Shown in pieces: positions 50,701-63,878 of a stretch of 64,000 nt of DNA. The notes under the pieces were generated by a model, which saw only the letters and a list, made by a program, of their open reading frames with translations, had not been told where the DNA came from and made no database searches. Numbering within the stretch: position 1 is the stretch's first letter; each line of letters opens with the position of its first letter. The position numbers and the translations under genes are program-made. The stretch spans positions 44,426,390-44,490,389 of the forward strand of contig NC_030384.2 of NCBI RefSeq assembly GCF_001625215.2, written 5' to 3'. This DNA comes from Daucus carota subsp. sativus. Taxonomy: Eukaryota; Streptophyta; Magnoliopsida; Apiales; Apiaceae.

Positions 50701-53700
50701 CAAGGAGACCAAGCATTAGTGAGGCAGGAGAATATGTATGAATGTATGTAGATATGTTTATTCATTCCAAACCTGTATTTGCATTCCAATACCAGAGGGG
50801 ACAACAGTGTCCCCCTTGACCCGAATCTCTAACCTCTCTTCCGTGTTTTTTTCCCTTTCTAGACTCCCTCGTTTTTGTAATCCCAATGCATGCATGGTTT
50901 TAGGAGCGTTTTAACTTTTAATAATACTCCATACTCTAGTCTCTCTAAATTGTGTGAAACAAAGATTAGCTAAAGGTTCCTGCCTAGCACATAAACAGCA
51001 CAATAAAAAGGACGAGTTAATTTTATGATGAAGGTCAGGGAATTTCGGTGAGTAGTCTAAGCTCGATAGTTCTGACTGAATTCTTAAAATAAACATTTTT
51101 TAAAAATATTAAACCTAAATTTAAAAAATGTAATGCATAGTTCTATATGTATGTGTTTTAATACCCTAATAATGGTGTGTCCTGGCCTGTTCGTCCCCTG
51201 CTTTAAGTCCGTGCTTAAAGTTAAAGTTGCTTGTGATTTTAAACTGAAAAACGTCTATTTGTGTAATAAGTAAAAAACTGACTTAAAAATAAAAATAAGT
51301 CAAGAACTGACTTAAAACTAAATGTTAGTTTGAGCTATTTTTCAATGATTTATATTTTTTAATTTTTTTTATAAATATTACACATAAATCATAATTTACT
51401 CATAAATCACTTTTATTTTTATTTTTACTTTTTCTATAACACATAACAAATATTTTAAGTTATCTGCTTATCATATGAACAAGTGACATTAAACTCAGTC
51501 AAAACACCTCAAGAACTTATTCTGAAGTGGCCAGGTTTGGGGATTATTTGTAGGCGCGCACATAGCATCATTGTACTCCATATCTTATTGTTTCTGGGTT
51601 TGAAAATCAACTTTAGAAACGCAACCTGTCTTTTTCACTTTAATTTTATGAAATTGTAGATAGGACCTGAGGACAATATGTATTTTAAGAGGTCCCATTT
51701 GCGAAAGAGAAAAAGTGGAGAAAGGTAAAAAAATAATCTTGACCCATGATCGCCTTTGAAAAGATGGAATTGTATGTAGTACCCAGTACTGTCACTCTGT
51801 CAGCGTGTTTAATTATACTACTAGTAATAAATAGGAGTATGAGAAACTCAAAGGAAACAAAATAATGCTTTTGAACTAGTATTATAACTAGAGGGATCTC
51901 TTTTCACCATGCATGATATATATTATCCCTGCCATATCTAACACCCGGCCCCCTCTTGTAATCCATCTACTTGATTCTGCTAAAGCTATAGTAGTTTATC
52001 ATTATGGTCAGTTTTATTAGATTCCCCATCTAGTGATGTTGTAGAGTAGTTATCTTGTTGGAAGAATAGAGGGAAGAAGAAGAAGAAACTTCATTGTGAA
52101 GAAAGAAAGCGTACATGTATCACCAAAGACATAGCACTAGTACTTATACGTACATAAGCCACCCAGCTGATATACCTCTTTTAACCTAATTATTGAACTA
52201 CAATAACTTTGGACATACCTAATTTTAACTTGAAGGTTGCCTGAATTTTTAAGAGCAAGGGCTATGACCTGGAGCCGGTTTGGTAGATACTACTTATTGA
52301 TTTAATGTGTTAAGTGATAGGTTTAAATTGACTGTTTTAATAATTTATATCATAGATAATATATGAGTTATCAAAATAATAAAAAAAAATTGATAGATTT
52401 TTTATTTTAATTCTAAAATTAATTTTTTAATCATAAAAATAAAATAAACTAATTAAATAAATACATCCAGGTAGCTTCTGATTTTAAATTAATTTATTAA
52501 ATTTTTTCATTTTAAATCATCTTATAACTTTATTACATAAACATATAATTTTCTGCTTAAGATTCGGGAAAAAAAATTCCATACAGACACACATCTCAAC
52601 AGAGGATTGGATACTACTACTATATCGTGCTACAGAATTATAGATCTCAACTCCCAACACTTTCAAGGCGTACGATTTATATAACAATTAAATATTTCCA
52701 ATTATTTTCTCGTTATGGCCCCCATGAGCGAAGGGGAATAAGGTATATGTCTCCTGGCCACTGTTCTAACATTAATATATTCTTTTATACCTAGATAGTT
52801 CTAATTCAAAGGAATATATGAGAACGCATAATATGCATTACTTTGAGTTTTTGACTTTTCTGATATTTTCTTTTGTAGTAAAATTATTTCTTTTACTTTA
52901 ATTTATTACAATCATTCTTGTGTTTTCCATTCATATTGATCTCTTCTTGAATTTTATTCAAAGATTCAGGTCGCACAGTACAGCTTTCCACTTAATATTT
53001 GATTACCTTATTTTTTTTTTATTTATTTGAGTCATATATGAGGATTTGATAAGAATAAGACATTATTTGTCATATACTCCGTATAATACTCTATGTAAAA
53101 TTACTAAATTATAGTGCAAGTTGTCATTGTACACGTCACGTGTTTCTCTTTTCCTTGCAAATTGAAAGAATTAATTCGTGCAATATATGCACATCTACTG
53201 AGTACTGACACATATATATCGATATAATTTATGCACTGGATCCATTTATGTAATTCTAAATTAGTGTATATAATTGCATCTCACTGGGAAAAAAAAAAGG
53301 GTACTTCCATACGTTCGATTTTATTTTTTTTAGGAATATATTGGGACGGTAGATGGTAGAGCCTAGAGTAGAATCATTTCTTTAAATAGGAGCTAGTAGG
53401 TTCCACAACAAAGGCCTAAACGAGGTCCTAGTGGCTATTAGGCTAAAATGAGGTTATAACTATTTTACATATATTTTCTTTAACATTATAAATTACAGCT
53501 TCTATTTCTTTTTTACTTCAGACAAAAATATGTATCAATAGAAAAATAAAGTTGAACTAACAAAAGAAAAATGGAGAATTTAGCAGCAGGCCAGAAATTA
53601 GAATATCTGGATACTTGCAAGTTCCAACGAAACTGTGATTGAAAAACTCTAGAACTTAATTATCAGCAATGTATAACAAGAAAACCACATGTTACATGAA

Positions 53701-56394
53701 ATTTCTCTTGAAAACCTACTTTATCTCTAGGGAAAACTCAGTTGATTTGCTACATGAGAGGACATACATGTATAGTCCACCCCTGTGAAGGTATATTATT
53801 CCATTATGACCACCAGTGGGCCTTTCCAAGATTTCCCTTTGCTTTGTGTCACCACTTGAAAAGTAACTCAAATATTCTAACTATACGCAAGAGCATGAAT
53901 CAAGGTTCATATCTGATTTGTGTTTCTTTAGTCAATTCCAAACCAGTTATGCTATACAAATCATTCCTACCCTAAGCCTCCCCCACCAGCTTGACAAAGA
54001 AAGAAGATGCATCAGACAGCAAGAACAGTACTGTAATTTGGGTAAGAGAATATGAATTCCTTTTTCTAGGCAATAATTGTGAAATTGCAAAGAAATTCGT
54101 TTCTCAAGATTCCCATCAGTTTCCATTACTGAAATTTTGGCAAGAAAACGATAGTTTCCCTTTTGCCGGAAATTAATGTGTTGGAGGCTAAATATGTTTT
54201 TCCTTCTACAAATCCGTTGGGTTATGATTTACACATAATTTATGTAAAATGATTGATCGGCCAATAATACCCTATAGGTTTACGACATACTTCAATCTCA
54301 ACTCCAACTCAAAATCAAGTGCATGTGGAAAACTAAAGTATTCATCTTCTTTCCGGTAAACCATTATAAACTTCATTAATACACATAGACAACAGATCCA
54401 GAAAATAGTACCTACAATATAAATGTGATCTTGTGTCCCGTCATCATTAGGGATTCACATTGCCATTAGTCTGTTGCTCCTTGCCTTCATCGCCAACTTC
54501 CAGTATCCACAAATTTCCAGTGCCAGGCAAAATAAAACAATCATGAGTTAAACACTTAACTTTCAGCAAGAAGAAGAAATGATACTTGAGTCAAAAGATT
54601 AGATAGAAAATTGATCACTACCATCTGTTATCTAAATTACCTCAAAACTTGCAGTCGAAACCAAAATATTACTGTAACGTCAATGATATCATTAGATGAA
54701 TGAATATTAACAATATAATGATGATATGTCCACTTGCTACTTTTTTCTGAGATCATAAAAATGAAAAAGTATTTCTTAACTAAATTTCCTATTTTTATGT
54801 GTCTCTGTAAGATTTACAACTGAATTTTCTATCTTTATGTGTGTCTGTGTGCGCTTGTATCTTCTAGGCATGCCAGATTGCCGGTTAATTATTATTTTTT
54901 TATCATAATAGTTTTCTAATCTTTTGGCATGTGTGTGTGCCAGACGTGTGTGTGTAAATCTGTATTCAGTCAAAATCTTAAAATCAGAATACCTATTCAT
55001 TGATATCTTGATACAGTTTAGATCATTCCAGCACATATGGGCAAACTGTTAGATAGTAAGTTTCCTTTAACAAGCTTGTGCATCCCCATACTCCTGCAGG
55101 CTTGTAACGTCAAATTGATCATTACTGAATACTGGAAAGAACAATACAGTATGCATGGTAGCACATCTTTTATTAACAGTTTCACAAATTCAAAAGAAAA
55201 TCATCTAAGAAAATAGGGCACCTGCTAAATTTTCTACCCGCAATCAGTGGATGAAACACTTTCTCTCTTTTGCTTTAAGTTAATGTTCCTTTATCTTTTC
55301 ATTTCTGATACCCTTAATAAATTCAACTTTAACAATGTAATTAAAAGCTTACCTTTTTTCGTTAGTAAAGGAATGATGAGACCACACAGACAGCTGTATT
55401 TCCAATCAATCTCTTCAAAGATTTGCATTTCCCACCTGATATCTTGAGAATCTCATTACCAAACGATAAAACCGACTTCTGAAGATTGAAATCTCAGACA
55501 AAATCTTTCAATAACACACAATATAACATCACTAGAGAAAGTCTCCCTTTGATGCACGTCAATGACTCATATACAGTAAAAATGATCAAACTGCCTTAGT
55601 TTTATGGGTAGTAATGATTCTATGCATGCTAAACATGTAAGGAAGTTGTATTATAGAAATTCCCCCTTGTACAGTTAGTTGCACCAACAAGTTTCTGCAC
55701 GGCACAGAGGAATGCAGGAAATAAAGTAATAAACCACTGATCACAAGACAGATACACGACAAAGATTTTTTAGCAAAACAAAATCCATTTGTAGATTATC
55801 TTAATTTAGAAAAGGCTACCGGTTAATAATTAAACTTCCTGTACCATGTCTAGGTCATTCTTTCATTTTCCAGAAATCTAATTCATGCTAGCACACAGAT
55901 ATACCATACACATTTATATGAACACACACACAAATAGAGAGGGAAGGAAATTCCGACAACACTATACTGTATGGTGTATGCTCAGCAGGAGATTCAAATG
56001 ACCAGTTATTGTAGGCTTTAGTTTTCAGCCCATCTCTATATTTTACAACTTACTTTATAGCTTCTAATCTATGCATTTATCCACTAGGAATCTAAAAAGA
56101 AAATTTGGGACAGTAGTTCAGCAAACCTATGGTAGTATAGTACTAGGTTATCATCATTCTCTCTTCAATTCACCTTGGATGTCTCAGCTGCTTCAGTAAT
56201 TATATGTGTGACATTTCCTTCTTGAGATGTGACTTGACCGTTTCACTTGCTTAGTGCCAAACAGTACAGGGTAGTTGCTGCTTTACCAATTAAACACTCT
56301 GAGACACATGATTAGGAAAATTCCCAATTACAGCCGCAGTTTACTGCCCTACAAAAAATAACTCTTTCCGAGTCACTACATCAGTGCTAGCATC

Positions 56395-58140
56395 AGTCTT
56401 AAAAAACTAGAATATTTCATCATTACAACATATAAGACTAAAAAGTGCACAACATGTCCAATGACATGAAGCGAACATCATTACATAAAAAATAGAGATA
56501 AAGAGAATGGGCGCGGGAGTAGAGCTACCCTTTACTTTAGACAAGGGTAATAAAAACTCTACTTCACAAAGACACGAAATCTCCCACGAAAATATCTTCA
56601 TATTGGGTATATGATGCATATACACCTCTGCTCACAAAAGCCAGGATTCAAGTCAAAATAATCGTCTGAGTTCATAAACAACATTTATAAAAATTTAGTT
56701 TATCATACCTGCAGCCCGGATTAATATACTTACTGCCCGGCTTTCATTCAAATTTAGAGAAAATACGGTAAGTATCCCGGGATTATAATCCTAAACACAA
56801 ACATGACCTAAATATTATTAAATCCCAAATCAAAGTAAATGTCTCCTTTCAGCTGCAAGAGTGATTGCTAACAATGTATCCTATTTCGACCAAATTAATG
56901 TTATATTACGGATATCAACCGAACTAAGGCCAAATGTATTGTCGCTAAACCGATATAATTTCATTCTATCACATCTTGCAAACATCTAAATATACAAAAA
57001 CATGCCCCAAGAATTTGTACCTTCTAAATATATATATACAATTTAAAACAAATTGAGTACCAAATCACATTAGGCATAATGATAGAAGCCAAAAACACAG
57101 GAAGCAAAGCTCATATAAAGATAATTAAGCACATAAAAATACTAAAAATATAGACAGTGATAAAAGAATAACGAGAGAGCCGACCTCACTTCCAAGCACC
57201 GATACAGTTCTCTTCCCCGACGACTGGTGATTACAAGTTGTCTGTGTAGGCTTGTATTATATGGACACAGAGTAAGTGGGCCGTTTTGGGCCTGGGGACT
57301 GGCTGGTCATGTCTCTGTTTCTTTTGATCCAACTTCACTTGCCATTTTAATAGGAATTAAATATACAAAGTGTGAACATAGGACAATTTTTTGAAACGTA
57401 TATTATGAAATAAAATGATATAAAAAAATATTTGGCACAAATTTTAGTTATTAATTAAATTAAATTTTAGTTGTGGTTGAGATAATTCAAGATATTTTGT
57501 TTTGTGTATTGGGATATGAAGCTACAACAAACAATGGTTGAGAGTTTCCTTGTGAATGTTTCTTTAAACTTACTGCATCCTTGTGAATTTTTCTTTCCTG
57601 CCATCAGGCATTAGGACTTGAGAGAAAGCATGAAGTAAAATTAATTCGGATTCACTTAAATCTCTGTAATAATACATGATCCACTTGACATCACCATGAA
57701 GAACAGAAATCTTGAGAGTTGGCTTTCATTGTTGATGGCATTTGTCAGGTGATTGCACAAGATGCGTCAACAATGTTGCGATGACAGCCGGCTGCAATTT
57801 TCGCTATGCTGAATCTGCTAGGTGAGCTTGTGCTGAAGCCTGAGTCAAATCCTGTGATTGATGGAACAGAAGCAAATTGTGACATTGCTTCCATTTGCCA
57901 ATCATGCGTAGCAATGATTATAACTGTAATGTTTAAACTTACTAATCCATACTATCATTTATCATGTATTTTCAACGTTGATGATAAGAGCTTCGACAAT
58001 CTCTCCCAATTGCTCATGTTATTTGCGCAGTACATCTATTGTCTCCAAGCAAGTACCGCAGTTGTCTCCAAGCAAGTCCACCGACAATTTTTAAGAAATG
58101 TTGTGTCTCGAAATGGTGATCATGATGCTGGTATGCCATA
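56395..58140. repeat. segmental duplication, copy A
   Basis: This block matches 60705-62352 in the same order and orientation. Shared landmarks include CTTAAAAAACTAGAAT at the left, CTCCCACGAAAATATCTTCA, GTGGGCCGTTTTGGGCCTGG, CTATGCTGAATCTGCTAGGT and GATGCTGGTATGCCATAAT-type sequence at the right. Identity looks high but with many small indels. The block probably includes a promoter for minus-strand transcription (cap region near 57230). An open stretch on the plus strand at about 57806-58138 is not preserved in the other copy's frame, so it is not called a gene. Confidence 0.85.
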
Positions 58141-58144
58141 ATAT

Positions 58145-59082
58145 CTAATCAAGTTCAGGCCCAAAGTTTCTATCAAGAGGAAAAAAGCACTGAGACACTA
58201 TGTCTTTGATACTAATTCTAAGCTCAAACGACACCTCTGCATTTATATTTATATATTTAATATATTAGCATGATTAAAATCTTTATCCACAATTCTTGCT
58301 ACCACAAGCAATTCTATTTAAACTACAATTAATTATAGGATTTTAGGAGTAAAGCATGAATTTAGGAATGTAAACAGATACGCCCCCATGGTGAGGAGGT
58401 GCTGAAAAAGATACTATATATCCGTGACGGAGTTTGAATTCAGGACTTTGTTATGGCACATGTTAAAAAAAGTAAAGTGTAATAACCAAGTGATTCTGAC
58501 ATAAAAACATTTTATGCCTTCATGAACAGAGAAACAAACCTCATATGTGAGTGTACCAGCTAAGCCTATGGTCTTACCGAAGAGTTTGGAAATTGTGGGA
58601 TCGCCATGTCTAGATTCCACTGATGCTACATTCATCATACACAGGAAGCACCACGACCTGTTAGTAACCTGTGATATGTACTCAAACCTGTCAGGAAAAA
58701 TCCAAACAAATGTTTGTTACAGAGGCATTACAATATTTGAATGGCATGGCCATGAAGAATATTAAAAATGTGCAGACATGCATATAATATAATAATATAA
58801 GATGGGCCCACTCGGTGCCGGATAAAAATAAGACATTGGTGCATGAAATATACACAATAACACAAATGCATTCTTTAAAAGAATACTGTAGCTGTCTTAT
58901 ACCCCGCAGTAGCAAGAGACATAGCTCGACAAATAATGCAAGAACTCTACATAAACTATAATGAGAGACTAACCAGGCTTCTGTAGAATCTATTGCAGAT
59001 AAAGCCACCTCATGTGCACCACAAGGAACCTTTTGCAATCGCATGACCATTATCCTATGCGGAGTCCCGCGGGAATCCACCC
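58145..59082 (-). CDS. small unknown gene, probable three-exon 3' part
   Basis: Three exon-like segments join in phase. Segment 59082-58974 reads VDSRGTPHRIMVMRLQ and continues to AIDSTEAW, with the W codon split. Segment 58687-58540 reads FEYISQVTNRSWCFLCMMN, SRHGDPTISKLFGKTIGLAG and TLTYE, ending at GAG/GTTTG. Segment 58234-58145 reads VSFELRISIKDIVSQ and ends at a TAG after FGPELD. I do not recognise the family. Agreement of phase across two introns argues for a real or recently real gene; it may have further 5' exons or start at one of the internal Met codons. The third-exon acceptor (CAG or CAGAG) is uncertain. Its stop sits at the right edge of the duplicated block. Confidence 0.4.
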
Positions 59083-59473
59083 CTGGGTACATTACAACTT
59101 ATAAACAAACAAAACAGATATCTCTCAAACACGCGACAGTAACAAATGCACAAATAATAAGTCACCTACGTATGAAACATATTCAGACACAAGGACATCT
59201 ACACGTAGGCATCAAGACAATATGATATAGCTGGCTTCAGATACATAACCATAGTAACAAACTAACAATACAAACCTGGTTGTCTTAACATGGATTAGAA
59301 AATTTAATACAAATCTGACATACTGCAATAATAAACGACAAAGTTCAGCGATATCTCGCGACATAAATGGACAAACAAGAGGATTACAGAGAATTCGCTA
59401 CATAAGAACAAAATATGTGGCCCATCACAAAGCTTCAGAAATTGAAGTTACTGCATTACTACTGTGCCACCAC

Positions 59474-60702
59474 CTAAGCCGATGGCAGGATGGTTTTAGC
59501 AGAGGAGCCACTACCAGTACCGCTCCTCCGCTGGCGGACGAATGCAACAAAGTAACTGCCAAATTCTTCGCTTGGCCTCTGCGGATTGTCCCTAAAAAAC
59601 TCTCGGCAACATTCCACGACCCGTCTTGACATCTTACCGGATTCAATGCCAATAGCTTGTCGAAAATCACGGCTTTTGCGAAATGCAGCTACAGCAGCGG
59701 CGGAAGCTTTCTCGATTTCATCCGTGTACTCAACACTCATTTTAAAATCTGCAATACCATCATCAACAGCACGTTTCCATTCCTCCTGATAGACTACACT
59801 ACCTTTAAATGCCTCGATTGCTGCCCCACAAGCAGTAGCCACCAGCCTCTCATATTCGTCACCCGCCTTGAATCTTTCAACACCTGCCGCTATGAGGGAG
59901 TCCATCTCAGCGCTATTTTTAAATTCTGCAATCACATCTGCGGGAGAAGAGATCGTCGGAAGCCTCCCATTAGGCTCAGATACTTCATCTTCTAGTATTG
60001 CCACATTCCTTTCATCCAGGCTCTGGTCAGCTAGGGCTTCAGTCACCTTTCCCGCTAGACTTTCGTGTAGCACATGGACATCCTCCAGCTGTTTCATATA
60101 CATACCCCTTGCTCCCCTCAGCCTCTCTGCGAGATTATGCACAGACTCTAACAATCCCTGCTGATACTCCAGTTTGTGCTGCACCCTCTTAAAATTGTTC
60201 ACAGCCTCAGCAACCTGATCCTCCAGCCGCAGCCGCTCAGCAGCTAACATTTTAGCGTTTTCCTCCTTCACCTTCTTTAGCTCCGTTTCTACCTTCTTCT
60301 TACACTTCAACAACTTCTTGTTGCGTGAACGTTCCTTCACGAAGGAACTTGCCTGCCCAGACACTTCACCCACAATCTGCATCATATATTGATGTTTAGA
60401 TACCTAACATAACCAACATGCTTATAATCACAAGAATAATGAAAAGGTGTAAGTGAAGATTAAACTTACCAAACTGGCAGCCCTCTCAGCCCGCTGCACT
60501 CGGCGGCGGATGTGCATCTGTCTAGCTTATGCTGATCATCTTCCGTCAAGAATTGGGAGAGTACCAGGCGCGGCGCGGTTTTGAACAAGTAACCGACCCG
60601 CTGACGCTTCGCGCCGGATACAGGATCTGTCTCATACTCATCGTCTTCAGAACTCTCATACACTACTTGTTGACGATAATGACGTACTTGCCCCCGGTTC
60701 AT
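59474..60702 (-). pseudogene. coiled-coil gag-like repeat protein with an apparent frameshift
   Basis: Exon 60702-60470 starts MNRGQVRHYRQQVVYESSED, is acidic, and includes FKTAPRLVLSQFLTEDD. Exon 60376-59474 (300 aa to TAG) has a Lys/Glu-rich coiled coil (about its first 70 residues). It then carries imperfect repeats of about 25 residues on the theme AxFKxSxEY (FKNSAEM, FKAGDEY, FKGSVVY, FKMSVEY, FRKSRDF) and ends EECCREFF-like and SGTGSGSS. Joined as they stand, the first frame hits TGA at the junction. In the other frame, MHIRRRVQRAERAASL (ATG at 60517) reads smoothly into exon 2, giving 316 aa. One base seems lost near 60520. Such proteins occur in plant genomes in gag-like or transposon-derived families; this link is from general resemblance. 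It may be expressed from the inner ATG. Confidence 0.55.
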
Positions 60703-60704
60703 CA

Positions 60705-62352
60705 GTGCTCTTAAAAAACTAGAATAAATCATCATCACAACATGTGTAAGACTAGAAAGTGCACACCAAGTCCAATGACATGAAGCAGACATCATTACAT
60801 AAAATATAGAGAATAAAGAGAATGGGCACGGGAGCAGAGCCACCCTTTAGTTTAGACAAGGGTAATTAAAAAATCTACTTCACAAAGACACAAAATCTCC
60901 CACGAAAATATCTTCATATTGGGTATATGATGCATATAACCCCTCTGCTCACAAAAGTCAAGATTCAAGTCAAGATAATCTTCTGAGTTCATAAACTAGA
61001 TTTATGAAATTTAGTTTATCATACTTGCAGCCCGGATTAGTATACTTACTGCCCAGCTTTCGTTTAAATTCAGAGAAAATAAGGTAAGTATCCCGAGATC
61101 ATAATACTAAAAACAAACATGACCTAAATAGTATAAAATCCCTAATCAAAGTAAATGTATCAGATTTCAACCAAATCATTTTATATTACAAATTTTAATC
61201 GAACTATGGCCAAATGTATTGTCAGGGTTCCGGAGATGGTTGGAAAAAGTTGTGGTCAGGGTTCGATCCGCGTGAGCGACGTACATTTCTCAGGAAGCAA
61301 AGCTCTTATAAAGATAATTAAGCACAAAAATACCAAAAATATAGACAGTGGTAAAAGAATAATGAGAGATGACCTCACTTCCAAGTTCCGATACTGTTGT
61401 CTCTTCTTCGAACACTGGTGTGAGTACTCTGAAACTAGTTGTCTGTTTAGGCTTGTATTATATGGAGACGGAGTATGTGGGCCGTTTTGGGCCTGGGGAT
61501 GGGCTTCTCATGTCTCTTTTTCTTTTGATCCAACCTCAATTGCCACTTCACAAAATTGGAATTTTTTTTAAACGTGTATTAGAAATAAAAATATATTTGG
61601 CGCAAATCTTAGTTATTGATTGAATTAAAATTTAGCTTACAAACTTTTATAAGATATAATTTTCATACAAAACAATTATATTTATATGTGATTTTTTTAG
61701 CCTATCGAATTATGGGTAAAACATTCTAAATAGTCAAAATAAAAAATGCTCAAAAAAGATGCCATTCTAAAAATAATAGCTTTTCTTGACTCTTAAAATC
61801 AAATTAATCAAATTTTGAGTGAAATTAAATAATAAGATTCAGCAAAAATAGTTTATAATAAATTAGATATTAGATTCTAAATCTAATATATAGTACAAAT
61901 AATGAATACATAATGTTAATTTTATAGTTATTTCATTGTTGATGGCATTTGTCGTGATTGTACAAGATTCGTCAACAAAACCCAAAGGTTGCAATTTTCG
62001 CTATGCTGAATCTGCTAGGTGAGTTGTGCTGAAGCCTGAATCAAATCCTGTGATTGATGGAACAGAAGCAAATTGTGACATTGCTTTCGTTTGCCAATCA
62101 TGTGTATTGTGTGGCAATGATTATAACTGTAAGTCTGTAATGTTTGAACTTACAAATCCATATCCTTTATCATGTATTTTCAACGGTGATGACAAGAGCT
62201 TCAAGAATCTCTCAAAATTGCTCATATTATTTGCGCATTACATCTGCTGTCTCCAAGCAAGTACCCCTGTTGTCTCCAAGCAAGTCCACCGACAAATTTT
62301 TAGGTAAATGTCGTGTCTTGAAATGGTGATCATAATGCTGGTATGCCATAAT
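60705..62352. repeat. segmental duplication, copy B
   Basis: Counterpart of 56395-58140, lying directly upstream of the gag-like gene and so containing its promoter and leader (minus strand, cap region near 61420). After the shared ATGCCATAAT at the right edge it runs into GGGGCCGTTTGAGTAACC, a hAT-MITE-like end, where copy A continues into the small unknown gene. Confidence 0.85.
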
Positions 62353-63734
62353 GGGGCCGTTTGAGTAACCTTATTTATCATAAATAAGAGTTTATTTACG
62401 GAGAGAAGTGCATGAAACCTACTTTTTTCTAAAATAAGCACTTATTTTTTAATCTAAAAACGAATATGAAATACCGTTCAAAAGAAGCAAAAGAAGTGTT
62501 ATTATGTCGAGTATGTGAACACGAGATTACAATTAACTCATAAGACTACAAGATTCTGGATAGTCCCATGCATTCATATAGAGAATACAGTTATGTATTC
62601 TATGACATGAAATTTAGATATATGCATGACCAACTCATAAGAAACAAATGCCCATCTTCATCAAAATCGTCAAACATTAATTTCATGCATATATCTAAAT
62701 TTCATGTCATTATCAAATTACAAACAAATGCCCATCTTCATCAAAAATCGTCACAAACACAACTTCATCAAAATCATCAAATATCAAAATAATATAATAC
62801 AAAAAATATCAAAACTGTCTCAGGTAATAATCAAACACTTAGACCGCAAGAATTTGAAGTACTAAGATATATAAGAGGCGAAAGAGATTACCATTCTATT
62901 ATGAAGATGGGGAGAGAAGAATAACAACTACAATCAAGATTCACCTCTGAAATAATCTAAAATTTCGGTCAGTGAGTATCAACACGTCTCTGTAAAGAAA
63001 GATAAAAGAAGTAACAGAAGAATCAGAGATAAAACTCAAAGACAGACATAATAATCAACATTCAAAAGATATTAGATTCAAAAAAAATTAAAAATAAAAA
63101 GAGTGAGAGTGAGAGATACGACATAAACATCATCAACACGAAGAATGCAATCAAACACATCACAAAATAAAAAAAAAAAAAAAAAATCAGAATCGGACTA
63201 AATTAACATTCAGGTTACAAAGCAGATACAATATATCGAGAAATATATAGAACTTAGTGCAGAAGAAAGAGATGGAAAGCGAAAAGGGGGTGTTTGAATT
63301 TCAAATTAAACAAATTGGGGTTGGGTTGGGGTTTTGGGGGGGGGGGGGGTATGTGATGTATACGCCTCTGAGAAAATACCTATATTTGAAATATGAGGAA
63401 GGGAGCACGTGAGGTGTGTGTATGTAAGCATGTGGCATCAGTGGCACTCAAATGTGATAAAGCAAGGGGTAGGGACATCGGATGTAAAAAATCATCCATA
63501 AAACAATCAGCATTTATCTATTTATAGATTACAATAACTTGATTTAATAATGGTAACCTGAATAAATCATAACATAATATTCTCCAAACTGTTGTCGTTA
63601 AACAAAAACAGTTCAGGCGCAGTTTTAACGATTCCACAAGACCACTGAAATATGGCTGATACTAATTTACTAGCACTTCTAAGTCTAACTCTTCTTTTCT
63701 CCCTATAGACAAATATTTTTAAGAGATAACTATC
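62353..63734. other. spacer with MITE-like end and purine-rich repeats
   Basis: Starts with a GGGGCCGTTTGAG hAT-MITE-like terminus and ATAAGTGCTTAT-type motifs (reverse complement, near 62440) without a clear partner. It also has a direct repeat of AAACAAATGCCCATCTTCATC (about 62643 and 62723) and a G run of 14 at 63336-63349. No gene was recognised; the part nearest 63734 is probably the 3' untranslated region of the next gene. Confidence 0.5.
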
Positions 63735-63878
63735 TCAACTTGGCTGAGCACCATTCTCGGCCTCCTGAGTGACACCGTCGTTATTTTCAATTGGATTTGG
63801 TAATGGAAACACTTCTGCCACCATATCCACTAATTCATCAATATTTTCTCCAAATCGTCCATCACAATCTTCCACAAT
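63735..63878 (-). CDS. last exon of an unknown gene (partial)
   Basis: After a TTTGCAG acceptor, 47 codons read IVEDCDGRFGENIDELVDMV, then FPLPNPIENN and an acidic tail to a TGA at 63737-63735. The exon is phase 0 and codon use looks coding. The rest of the gene lies beyond the right edge. The family is not recognised. Confidence 0.45.
   Translation of the reverse strand: MVEDCDGRFGENIDELVDMVAEVFPLPNPIENNDGVTQEAENGAQPS

Larger units (their letters stand above)
45465..56400. other. long gene-poor intergenic region
   Basis: About 11 kb of AT-rich sequence. It holds the WIP 3' untranslated region at the start, GCTA-repeats (about 46001-46018 and 46675-46689), and the Harbinger/Stowaway pair. 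A hAT-MITE-like stretch without clear ends lies at about 51187-51535. Short coding-looking minus-strand snippets (VGDEGKEQQTNGNVNP ending near 54456; DQFDVTSLQEYGDAQAC ending near 55068) are isolated and have no convincing splice partners, so no gene is called. Confidence 0.5.

Noticed and set aside
51187..51535. Possible hAT MITE (GGCCTGTTCGTCCC start, internal ACTGACTTAAA repeats)
   Set aside because: Terminal inverted repeats and target duplication could not be matched.
54440..56240. Short minus-strand coding-like snippets (near 54456-54505, 55068-55115, 56167-56235)
   Set aside because: No chain of in-phase splice sites links them, and one is preceded by an in-frame stop with no usable acceptor.
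57806..58141. Plus-strand open frame of 111 codons
   Set aside because: The duplicate copy at 62026-62307 keeps only part of the frame, with indels that shift it; there are no introns or recognisable motifs.
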